Source of the DNA: Burkholderiales bacterium
GTDB lineage: Bacteria > Pseudomonadota > Gammaproteobacteria > Burkholderiales > SG8-39
DNA: 5,826 nt
Assembly: GCA_029266935.1 (NCBI GenBank)
Contig: JAQSVY010000100.1
Coordinates: 1 to 5,826 of the forward strand
Direction: 5' to 3'
The notes beneath the pieces are model-generated. The model was not told the DNA's origin. It saw nothing but the letters and a program-made list of their open reading frames with translations, and searched no databases. Position numbers and translations under genes: made by a program. This document shows, piece by piece, positions 1-5,079 of the stretch (position 1 is the stretch's first letter; each line of letters starts with the position of its first letter).

Positions 1-266
1 GAGCGGCGTGCGCGGCGCTCGACCGGGCGTTCGAGCGCCGGCGCGAGCACGTCCTCCACCGGCGCGTCGAGGTACTGCTCGAGGAAGAGCGGGCCCGCGG
101 CAGCGTCGGCGTAGCCGACCGCGGCCTGCCACTGGCCCTCGCCGTCGCGCAGGCCGAGCAGGTTGGGCAGGAATTGCGTGAGGCTCGCGCCGTAGGCGCG
201 CTGGAAGCGCGCCGCGATGAAGCCCTCGAGGGCGGCGCGCTGCTTGGCGTTCGATGGAGGGTGCAT
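1..266 (-). CDS. Thermostable hemolysin family protein, N-terminal part (cut by window edge)
   Basis: The visible 88 residues start MHPPSNAKQRAALEGF and run on with a region that reads FIAARF, YGASLTQFLPNLLGL and then GPLFLEQYLDAPVEDVL. The FLEQYLD block preceded by a helical FxxxRFxxxYG segment is characteristic of the T_hemolysin (thermostable hemolysin) family, whose members are usually about 200-240 residues, so more than half of the gene lies beyond the left edge. The family name comes from a Vibrio hemolysin; most members have no tested activity and the fold is thought to be acyltransferase-like, so a toxin role should not be assumed. No signal peptide or membrane segment is visible. 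The ATG at 266 is the only plausible nearby start, although no clear Shine-Dalgarno sequence precedes it. It is divergent from the lipoprotein gene at 345 and shares a 78-nt intergenic region with it. Confidence 0.8.
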   Translation of the reverse strand, partial: MHPPSNAKQRAALEGFIAARFQRAYGASLTQFLPNLLGLRDGEGQWQAAVGYADAAAGPLFLEQYLDAPVEDVLAPALERPVERRARR

Positions 267-285
267 GGCCGCGCATCGTAGGAAA

Positions 286-312
286 GCGAGATTAACGCGC
301 CATTAAATTCCG
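286..312. promoter_or_regulatory. AT-rich patch with two ATTAA half-sites in the divergent intergenic region
   Basis: The 78 nt between the divergent starts at 266 and 345 must hold promoters for one or both genes. It contains the only AT-rich patch in the neighbourhood, with ATTAA at 291-295 and again at 302-306, 11 nt apart start to start, i.e. about one helical turn. Direct half-sites with 11-nt periodicity are typical of OmpR/PhoB-class regulators. No convincing -35/-10 pair could be assigned, so both the promoter and operator calls are inference from position and composition. Confidence 0.3.
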
Positions 313-344
313 GGCGGGCGCATGAAAGTTGCTCCGTCCGGCGC

Positions 345-653
345 ATGAAGGCGCGTATGCCCTTGACCGCAGTCCTCGCCGCTGCGCTGCTGGGCGGCTG
401 CGAGCTCGTCAGCTTCTACAGGAACGAGACCGCCGGCATCGGCGCACTCGAGCTCGTGCCGCTGTACTTCCAGGAGAAGCAATACGTCACCGACCGCGAC
501 CTGGAAGCCAAGGTGCGCGCGGCGCTCGCCGCGCAGGGCTTGCAGCACGTCGAAGTCGACGTGTACCTCAAGGAAGTCACGCTGCGCGGCGATGCGAAGG
601 CGCTCGGGATCGTCCGGTCCGTCAAGGGCGTGAAGGCCGTGCACGCCCGATGA
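345..653 (+). CDS. Small lipoprotein with a short BON-like domain
   Basis: The protein has 102 residues. The N-terminus MKARMPLTAVLAAALLGGC is a lipoprotein signal with lipobox LGGC and lipidated Cys19, followed by Glu, which is compatible with outer-membrane sorting. Residues 48-102 resemble a BON domain: a helix (RDLEAKVRAALAAQ), then beta strands with VEVDVYLKEVTLRGDA, then GVKAV. The segment between the strand pair and the last strand is several residues shorter than in a standard BON domain such as the one encoded at 3223-3564. BON domains are associated with phospholipid or envelope binding (OsmY, BamE-neighbourhood proteins). The ATG at 345 is preferred because it supplies the basic MKAR n-region; the in-frame ATG at 357 has a better Shine-Dalgarno (GAAGG, 5-nt spacer) but would remove those charges. 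The stop overlaps the next start by 4 nt (ATGA), so the two genes are probably translationally coupled. Confidence 0.8.
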   Translation: MKARMPLTAVLAAALLGGCELVSFYRNETAGIGALELVPLYFQEKQYVTDRDLEAKVRAALAAQGLQHVEVDVYLKEVTLRGDAKALGIVRSVKGVKAVHAR

Positions 654-1717
654 GAGCCGTGCTCTTCCTCGCGGCGCTGCTCGCCGGGTGCGCCAGCGGC
701 CCCCGGCCGGAGGAGATCCGGCTGCCGCCGGGGTTCGAGATCAGCGTGTATTCGGGCAACGTGCCGCAGGCGCGCTCGCTCGCGCTCGGGGCGCGGGGCA
801 CGCTCTTCGTCGGCGGCAAGGAGAATAACGTGTACGCGGTGCCGCCGGGCGGCGGCAAGGCGATGCCGGTTGCCGGCGGCCTGCAGGAGCCGCACGGCGT
901 CGCCTTCCGCGACGGCGCACTCTACGTCGCCGAGCGCTCGCGCATCCTGCGCTTCGACGCCATCGAGGAGCGCCTCGCCAACCCGCCGACGCCGGTGGTC
1001 GTGGTCGCCGACCTGCCCAGGTACAAGCACCACGGCCTGCGCACGCTGCGCTTCGGGCCTGACGGCATGCTCTACGTGCCCGTGGGCGCGCCTTGCAACA
1101 TCTGCCTGCCGGAAGAGCACTACGCAGTCATCACGAGACTGAATACGAACACGAATGAACGCGAAATCTTTGCGAGAGGTGTGCGCAATAGCGTGGGCTT
1201 CGACTGGCACCCGCAGACAAAGGAGCTCTGGTTTACCGACAACGGCCGCGACCTGCTCGGCCACGACGCGCCGCCCGACGAGCTTAACCGCGCGCCGCGC
1301 GCGGGGCTGCACTTCGGCTACCCGTTCTGCCACGGCGGCGACCTGCCGGACCCGCAGTTCGGCGCGGGGCGCCCGTGCGCGGAGTTCGAGCCGCCGGCGG
1401 CGAAGCTCGGCGCGCACGTGGCGGCGCTGGGAATGCGCTTCTATGCCGGCACGCAGTTCCCCGCGGCGTACCGTGGCGCCATCTTCATCGCCGAGCACGG
1501 CTCGTGGAACCGGCAGCCGATGTCGGGCTATCGCATCACGGTAGTGAAGCTGCGCGACGGGCGGCCGGCCAGCTACGAGAACTTCGCGGAGGGCTGGCTC
1601 GACGGCACGACGGCCTGGGGGCGGCCGGTCGACGTGATCGTGGCGCCCGATGGCGCGCTGCTGGTATCCGACGACAAGGCCGGCGCGATCTATCGTATTG
1701 CTTACACCGGCAAGTGA
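650..1717 (+). CDS. Lipoprotein glucose/sorbosone dehydrogenase-like beta-propeller (PQQ-dependent family)
   Basis: The protein has 355 residues. MRAVLFLAALLAGC is a short lipoprotein signal, with lipobox LAGC and Cys14, so it is exported and membrane anchored. The rest is a six-bladed GSDH propeller. Diagnostic stretches are HHGLRTLRFGPDG (residues 127-139, with a His in the position of the catalytic base of soluble PQQ glucose dehydrogenase), VGAPCNIC (145-152), RGVRNSVGFDW (176-186, with the conserved Arg), ELWFTDNGRD, the PPDELN turn, FIAEHGSWNR and a final GRPVDVIVAPDGALLVSDD blade. Members oxidise aldose sugars or sorbosone with PQQ in the periplasm; substrate and cofactor cannot be read from sequence alone and some homologues may not be catalytic. 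The ATG at 650 is chosen over earlier in-frame starts because it gives the signal peptide and a 4-nt overlap with the preceding gene. A short run of atypical codons lies at 1130-1192. Confidence 0.88.
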   Translation: MRAVLFLAALLAGCASGPRPEEIRLPPGFEISVYSGNVPQARSLALGARGTLFVGGKENNVYAVPPGGGKAMPVAGGLQEPHGVAFRDGALYVAERSRILRFDAIEERLANPPTPVVVVADLPRYKHHGLRTLRFGPDGMLYVPVGAPCNICLPEEHYAVITRLNTNTNEREIFARGVRNSVGFDWHPQTKELWFTDNGRDLLGHDAPPDELNRAPRAGLHFGYPFCHGGDLPDPQFGAGRPCAEFEPPAAKLGAHVAALGMRFYAGTQFPAAYRGAIFIAEHGSWNRQPMSGYRITVVKLRDGRPASYENFAEGWLDGTTAWGRPVDVIVAPDGALLVSDDKAGAIYRIAYTGK

Positions 1718-1741
1718 ATTTGCTGCCCGCGGCGTCGGGGA

Positions 1742-1773
1742 GCGCGAGCTCTTTCTCGAGCCCGAGCTCGTGT
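1742..1773. terminator. Possible hairpin between convergent genes
   Basis: The gap of 59 nt between the two convergent stop codons holds an inverted repeat. GCGCGAGCTC (1742-1751) can pair with GAGCTCGTGT (1764-1773) around a 12-nt loop, giving 7 perfect pairs extended by one C-G pair and two wobble pairs. There is no run of T on either side, so it is not a classical intrinsic terminator; it could stabilise the 3' ends or slow polymerase. Nothing else is visible in this gap. Confidence 0.3.
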
Positions 1774-1776
1774 ACG

Positions 1777-2571
1777 TCACCGATTGATCTGCTTCGCCGC
1801 CCAGCGGCGGCCGAAGTAGATGAATATCGCGAGGCCAATGGCGGCGGCGCCGATCGCCCACCAGCTCACCTCGGCGGCATCGTCGAGAGCGGCGGAGACC
1901 TGGTTGCCGAACACCGCCGTGGCGATGATCGCCGGAATCAGGCTGAGCACCGATCCGAGCGCGTACTCCCACACCTTGATGCGCACCGCGCCGGCGATCA
2001 TGTTCTGCACCGCGAAGGGGGGGACGGGGAGCAGGTTGAACGCGACCACCGCGATCACGCCGTGTCGTCGCGCCCCCTTGCCGAGCGCTTCGGCCTTGTC
2101 GCCGCCGATCTCGCGCACCTTGCGCCGCGGCAGCGCGCGGCCGAGGTAGTAAGTGACCATCGCTGCGAGCATGATGCCGGTAACGGCGTACGCGATGCCC
2201 AGCCAGGGCCCGAACGCGACCACGATGAGCAGCGTGATAAGAGGGCGGGGAAAGAGGACCAGCGACGCCGGCGTGTACGCGAGGATCACCGCCACGGGCG
2301 CCCATGGCGTCTCGCGGACCAAGCGCGCCCATTCTCTGATGCGCTCCACGGTCAGGTATTCCGCGACCGGGGTGTAGCGCCACAGCGCCGCGAGAGCGGC
2401 GAGCACCAGCACCGCGGCGGCGATCTTGCCCCAGGCCGGGCGATGCCGTCTAGGCGGAGAAACGGCCGCCGCGCCGGTCTTCAAGGCCGCCGCGGCGGTC
2501 GGACGTGACGAAGGTGCCGTGTTGGCGCCGGTCGTCGAGCGGGGTGCGACGCTCCGCGGCGACGGCTTCAT
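1777..2571 (-). CDS. VTT-domain (TVP38/TMEM64, DedA-like) inner-membrane protein
   Basis: From the ATG at 2571 the protein has 264 residues. After a basic, Pro/Ala-rich N-terminus, TM1 lies at about residues 47-64 and the VTT domain at about 90-225. Landmarks are VLFPRPLITLLI (105-116), a glycine/alanine re-entrant segment ending YYLGRALPRRK (141-151), and NLLPVPPFAVQNMIAG followed by VWEYALGS. A last hydrophobic helix lies near the basic C-terminus RRWAAKQINR. The VTT family is implicated in phospholipid scrambling or transport (DedA, VMP1, TMEM41B); bacterial members affect envelope integrity and membrane potential. No phospholipase D domain is fused here, unlike some proteobacterial relatives. 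Starting at 2571 makes it overlap the upstream DUF4383 gene by 122 nt with no clear Shine-Dalgarno. A TTG at 2484 (codon 30) would cut the overlap to 35 nt, and no other in-frame start lies between that TTG and TM1. It is the last gene of the minus-strand block. Confidence 0.85.
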   Translation of the reverse strand: MKPSPRSVAPRSTTGANTAPSSRPTAAAALKTGAAAVSPPRRHRPAWGKIAAAVLVLAALAALWRYTPVAEYLTVERIREWARLVRETPWAPVAVILAYTPASLVLFPRPLITLLIVVAFGPWLGIAYAVTGIMLAAMVTYYLGRALPRRKVREIGGDKAEALGKGARRHGVIAVVAFNLLPVPPFAVQNMIAGAVRIKVWEYALGSVLSLIPAIIATAVFGNQVSAALDDAAEVSWWAIGAAAIGLAIFIYFGRRWAAKQINR

Positions 2572-2962
2572 GCCGCCAGCCGAAGTACGCGGCGACCGCC
2601 GCGGTGCCGGCGTGCAGCCAGACGTCGTGGCCGTGCAGCGGAATGAGGCCGAACACCGTGTTCAGGCCCGGCACCATGCCCATGACCGCCAGCATGCCGT
2701 AAAGCAGGGCGAGCGCGCGCGCGTAGGTGAGCGCGCCGAGCGCACCCGACCAGGCGGCGATGCCCCACAGGCCGATGGCGAGGTGCACGGCGGTATGCAA
2801 CACGTTCACCGGGAAGAGGCCGAGGAGGTAGCCATACAATACGCCGAAGCTCGTCGTCGGCGCGCCAGGCGGCGGCGGCTGCAGCGCCGCGGGAATCAGG
2901 CCGAGCACGCCGGCTGTGAGGTAGGCGACGCCGAAGATCAAGGCGAAGGTCGTGGTTTTCAT
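2450..2962 (-). CDS. DUF4383-family membrane protein
   Basis: The protein has 170 residues with four hydrophobic segments at about 5-27, 40-72, 79-101 and 113-129. The second contains LLGLFPVNVLHTAVHLAIG (46-64), the signature of DUF4383: a short hydrophobic helix with N, LH and VH in fixed spacing. The family is of unknown function and common in actinobacteria and proteobacteria. After the last helix the 40-residue cytoplasmic-type tail is charged and carries repeated DRR units (DDRRQ, SDRRGG, EDRRGG), which come from a tandem DNA duplication at 2464-2500. The start at 2962 is supported by a Shine-Dalgarno GAGGGG at 2969-2974 with a 6-nt spacer, which overlaps the stop codon of the DUF2188 gene. 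Its 3' end overlaps the start of the VTT gene. Confidence 0.83.
   Translation of the reverse strand: MKTTTFALIFGVAYLTAGVLGLIPAALQPPPPGAPTTSFGVLYGYLLGLFPVNVLHTAVHLAIGLWGIAAWSGALGALTYARALALLYGMLAVMGMVPGLNTVFGLIPLHGHDVWLHAGTAAVAAYFGWRHEAVAAERRTPLDDRRQHGTFVTSDRRGGLEDRRGGRFSA
2464..2500. repeat. Tandem 16-nt near-repeat, 21-nt period
   Basis: GGCCGCCGCGCCGGTC at 2464-2479 and GGCCGCCGCGGCGGTC at 2485-2500 differ at one base and are offset by exactly 21 nt. On the minus strand they encode the repeated DRRGG units at the end of the DUF4383 protein and, in another frame, the Ala-rich TAAAALKTGAAAV stretch at the start of the VTT protein. The period of 21 is a multiple of three, so the duplication kept both frames open. 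Confidence 0.75.
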
Positions 2963-2972
2963 GCGTCACCCC

Positions 2973-3221
2973 TCAGGGAGTTTCCACGCTCTCGGGCGCC
3001 GGCCCCTGGTCGTACTCGCGGGCGAGGCGGACCTGACCGTCGCGCCCGAGGATGGCAATGCGGCAGCGTGGCTTCGCCCGCGCTACGCGCAACGCGTGCT
3101 TGACCGCGCCGAACTTGCTCGGGAAATAGGCCACCGCGACGCGGCTGGGGCCGCGCTCGTTCACGCTCCACACCCCGTCGCGCGTCTCGGCGACGGAAAG
3201 CTGCGCCACCGGTGCGGACAT
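2973..3221 (-). CDS. DUF2188-like small protein
   Basis: The protein has 82 residues with no signal peptide or membrane helix, so it is probably cytoplasmic. The pattern DGVWSVNERGPSR followed by a helix with FPSKFGAVKHALRVARAK, then a strand CRIAILGRDGQVRLAREYD, matches DUF2188: one strand with a GxW motif, a helix with repeated Ala, and a terminal GRDGxxR strand. No molecular function is established for this family. The ATG at 3221 follows the stop of the BON gene after a single base (TGAcATG), with GAAGGG at 3227-3232 as Shine-Dalgarno and a 5-nt spacer. The ten bases after its stop lead straight into the DUF4383 start, so it sits in the middle of a compact operon. The family match is from memory of the motif pattern. 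Confidence 0.75.
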   Translation of the reverse strand: MSAPVAQLSVAETRDGVWSVNERGPSRVAVAYFPSKFGAVKHALRVARAKPRCRIAILGRDGQVRLAREYDQGPAPESVETP

Positions 3222-3222
3222 G

Positions 3223-3564
3223 TCAGCCCTTCGGCTTGCGGATGCTGAGCTCGTTCTTCACCGACTTCACGCCCTCGACCTGCTTCGCCACGGCCTCGGC
3301 GCGCTTTTTCGTGTCGCTGGAGTCGACGTGGCCCTTGAGCGTCACCACGCCGTTCTCGCTGTCGACGTCGACGCCGGCGAGCGTCTTCAGGCCGACGTCG
3401 GCGGCGAGCGCGCTCTTCACCTTGCCGGTGAGGCCGGCGTTGGACGTCTTCTGCCTGGTCTCCGCGCTTGCCTCGCCGGGGCCGGGCTGCTTCGTCTCAG
3501 GCTGCTGTGCGAACGCGTAAGCGGAAAAAACCAGCGATGCAAGAAAAACCACTGCTGCCTTCAT
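3223..3564 (-). CDS. Periplasmic BON-domain protein (OsmY-like)
   Basis: The protein has 113 residues. MKAAVVFLASLVFSAYAFA is a Sec signal peptide with predicted cleavage after AFA, and there is no lipobox Cys, so the mature protein is soluble in the periplasm. A Gln/Pro/Glu-rich linker (about 20-42) leads to one complete BON domain at about 45-110: LTGKVKSALAADVGLKTLAGVDVD, then NGVVTLKGHVDS, then a helix with KKRAEAVAKQVEGVKSVKNEL. OsmY has two such domains; this one has one. OsmY-type proteins act as periplasmic chaperones or envelope protectants and are often under RpoS control in enterobacteria, but no sigma-factor site is visible here. The start is supported by GGAG at 3571-3574 with a 6-nt spacer, and lies 22 nt after the DUF1328 stop. 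The gene ends 1 nt before the DUF2188 start. Confidence 0.87.
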   Translation of the reverse strand: MKAAVVFLASLVFSAYAFAQQPETKQPGPGEASAETRQKTSNAGLTGKVKSALAADVGLKTLAGVDVDSENGVVTLKGHVDSSDTKKRAEAVAKQVEGVKSVKNELSIRKPKG

Positions 3565-3586
3565 TTGCTTCTCCGATCGAGAGTTA

Positions 3587-3760
3587 TCAAAAGACGAGGA
3601 CGCCGAGGATTACCCCGAACACGAGGATCACCAGGAAAATCACCAGCGCGATGCCGAACAGCACCTTCGAGATGGTCGCCGCGCCGGCCGACACGCCGCT
3701 GAAGCCGAGCCAGCCGGTGACGAGCGAGATGATGAGGAAGATGATGGCCCACTTGATCAT
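3587..3760 (-). CDS. DUF1328 / YtjA-family small membrane protein (57 aa)
   Basis: This short gene translates as MIKWAIIFLIISLVTGWLGF, then SGVSAGAATISKVLFG, then IALVIFLVILVFGVILGVLVF. Two hydrophobic helices flank a Gly/Ser/Ala-rich turn. The W-A-hydrophobic run, the GxLGF motif and the AGAAxIxKxLF motif are the hallmark of the DUF1328/YtjA family, normally 50-60 residues, so it is full length. The family has no assigned function but is frequently found near BON, CsbD-like and other stress genes. Its ATG overlaps the stop of the oxidoreductase gene in an ATGA junction and it has no Shine-Dalgarno of its own, so translation probably depends on termination-reinitiation. It is small enough to be missed by length-limited gene callers. 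Confidence 0.9.
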   Translation of the reverse strand: MIKWAIIFLIISLVTGWLGFSGVSAGAATISKVLFGIALVIFLVILVFGVILGVLVF

Positions 3761-4866
3761 GGGTGCTGGCCACCGGCGCCCGAGGGCGCCTCTGCGTGAA
3801 CGACCTGCGGCTTGTCGATGGGCGGGCGCCGGATCTCCTGCTCGAGGCTCTGGCGCTCGCGCCGCTCGAAGGGCGCAAGCGCGACCGGGTGGCCGCTTTC
3901 CGCGGCGCGGTAGAGCGCGCGGATGATGCGCACGTCGGCGAGCCCTTCCTCGGCCGAGGGCTCCGGATCGCGGTTCTGCAGGACGCAGTCGGAGAAGTAC
4001 AGCAGCTCCGGAGCGAACTGGTCGCGCTTGGCGAAGCGCCGCTCGCGCACCTCGCCGTCGATGGTGAGCCGGTGCTTGAGCGGCTTCGCGTACTCGTAGG
4101 CCGGGTCGACCGCGAGATCACCCTTGGTGCCGGCGATGCGGTAGGAGGAGACCTTCGCGGCGCCGAAGCTGGCGGTGAAGCTCGCCAGGCGCTCGTTCGG
4201 GAAGCGCATCCAGCAGCTCACCGACTCCTCGACCTCGTCGAGGCGGCCGGCCGTCGCGGCGCCCACCTCGATCGGCTCGTCGCGGAACAGGCCCCGCGCC
4301 GCGTTGATGCAGTAGATGCCGACGTCCCAGAGCACGCCGCCGCCGGTCTCGCGGCGCACGCGGATGTTGCCCGGCACGACAGGGGTGACGAAGGTGGAGT
4401 TGAAGAGCCGCGGCTCGCCGATGCGCCCGGAACGTGCGGTCTCGATCGCCTCGAGGTTGGCGCGCTCGAAGTGCAGCCGGTAGGCGACCATCAGCTTCAC
4501 CCCCGCGGCGCGCGCCGCCGCGGCCATGCGCTCGCACTGGGCCTCGTCGAGCGCCATCGGCTTCTCGCACAGCACGTGCACGCCCGCGCGCGCGGCGCGC
4601 TCGGCGTAGTCGCAATGCAGGTGGTTGGGCAGCGCGAGGTACACCGCGTCGACCTCGCCGCTCGCGAGGCAGCGGTCGTACTCGTCGTAGGCATACGCAT
4701 TCGGCACCGCGTACTTCTTCTGCACCTGCTCGCGCTTCACCGGGTCGCCGGACACGATCGCGGCGAGACGCGAGTTGCGCCGGGCGTTGCCGAAGGCGGG
4801 CAGCACCGCCACCTGGGCGATGTGCCCCAACCCCACCACGGCGTAGCGGATGAGTCGCTTAGGCAT
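3757..4866 (-). CDS. Gfo/Idh/MocA-family NAD(P)-dependent oxidoreductase
   Basis: The protein has 369 residues. The N-terminal Rossmann domain opens RYAVVGLGHIAQVAVLPAF with the GxGxxA nucleotide loop at 12-17 and carries VDAVYLALPNHLH and the family catalytic motif CEKPMA (EKP at 101-103). The C-terminal beta-sheet domain has MVAYRLHFERAN (126-137) and GGGVLWDVGIYCINAARGLF (175-194), with Asp181 and Tyr185 in the positions used by glucose-fructose oxidoreductase-type enzymes in place of the Asp-His pair of many dehydrogenases. No Tat or Sec signal is present, so it is cytosolic and is unlikely to be the periplasmic Zymomonas-type enzyme. The probable reaction is oxidation or reduction of a sugar or polyol; the substrate is unknown. 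A polar tail of about 35 residues (from ERRERQSLEQ) extends past the fold. The start overlaps the zinc-protein gene by 8 nt and lacks a clear Shine-Dalgarno. Confidence 0.9.
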   Translation of the reverse strand: MPKRLIRYAVVGLGHIAQVAVLPAFGNARRNSRLAAIVSGDPVKREQVQKKYAVPNAYAYDEYDRCLASGEVDAVYLALPNHLHCDYAERAARAGVHVLCEKPMALDEAQCERMAAAARAAGVKLMVAYRLHFERANLEAIETARSGRIGEPRLFNSTFVTPVVPGNIRVRRETGGGVLWDVGIYCINAARGLFRDEPIEVGAATAGRLDEVEESVSCWMRFPNERLASFTASFGAAKVSSYRIAGTKGDLAVDPAYEYAKPLKHRLTIDGEVRERRFAKRDQFAPELLYFSDCVLQNRDPEPSAEEGLADVRIIRALYRAAESGHPVALAPFERRERQSLEQEIRRPPIDKPQVVHAEAPSGAGGQHP

Positions 4867-5065
4867 GCTTGGCGCAGTGCATGCAGCAGTACATCTTCCC
4901 CTTCTCCTCCACGCCGTGGCCGATGATGCGGCAGCGGCAGTGCGCGCAGCTCGGCGCGAGGGCCTGGATTGCGCACTCGAAGCTGTCGAAGGTATGCGAG
5001 GCGCCGGCGATCGTGACGTTCATCGCCTTGTCGTAGTCGTTGCCGCAGGTCTCACAGCGGGGCAC
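4859..5065 (-). CDS. Cys-rich metallothionein-like zinc protein
   Basis: The protein has 68 residues with nine Cys and five His. It starts MPRCETCGNDYDKAMNV, continues HTFDSFECAIQALAP, and ends in CAHCRCRIIGHGVEEKGK then MYCCMHCAKHA. The first half (C4, C7, C31) resembles a small zinc ribbon of the YHS/TRASH type. The second half (C40, C43, C45, C60, C61, C64 with nearby His) has the CxxCxC and G-x-YCCxxCA arrangement of bacterial metallothioneins such as SmtA. Similar short proteins in proteobacteria are commonly annotated as prokaryotic metallothionein, but zinc storage, sensing or a structural role are all possible. GTG at 5065 is the start: a perfect AAGGAG lies 7 nt upstream, and choosing the internal ATG (codon 15) would remove the conserved CETC pair. 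It begins 13 nt after the Ku stop and its TAA overlaps the oxidoreductase start. Confidence 0.85.
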   Translation of the reverse strand: MPRCETCGNDYDKAMNVTIAGASHTFDSFECAIQALAPSCAHCRCRIIGHGVEEKGKMYCCMHCAKHA

Positions 5066-5070
5066 GGTCG

Positions 5071-5079
5071 TTCTCCTTT
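5071..5079 (-). promoter_or_regulatory. Strong Shine-Dalgarno that fixes the GTG start of the zinc-protein gene
   Basis: The minus strand reads TGAAAGGAGAACGACCGTG. AAGGAG (5073-5078) is 7 nt ahead of the GTG and begins right at the stop codon of Ku. It is the best ribosome-binding site in the minus-strand block and suggests that the zinc protein is made at high level independently of the Ku reading. Confidence 0.8.

Noticed and set aside
329..649. 5' extension of the dehydrogenase reading frame upstream of 650
   Set aside because: The extension overlaps the lipoprotein gene, is Arg-rich and would bury the lipoprotein signal MRAVLFLAALLAGC inside the protein. The ATG at 650 is the sensible start.
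1718..1787. Short plus-strand stretch reading ELFLEPELVYVTD before a TGA, which looks like the C-terminus of a lost gene
   Set aside because: The frame is open only from about 1548, overlaps the dehydrogenase in another frame, and has no upstream homologous portion. Too short to call a remnant.
416..2383. 655-codon open frame on the minus strand opposite the dehydrogenase and across the VTT gene
   Set aside because: Its translation is Arg/Ala/His-rich with no recognisable domain, and it runs antisense to a gene with clear family motifs. Long antisense frames are expected at this GC content.
1375..2508. 377-codon plus-strand frame spanning the end of the dehydrogenase and the VTT gene
   Set aside because: Rich in Arg, His and Asp with no domain; it crosses the convergent stop codons of two well-supported genes.
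3763..4926. 387-codon plus-strand frame opposite the oxidoreductase gene
   Set aside because: It is a shadow: low-complexity composition with no motif, while the opposite strand encodes a complete Gfo/Idh/MocA protein.
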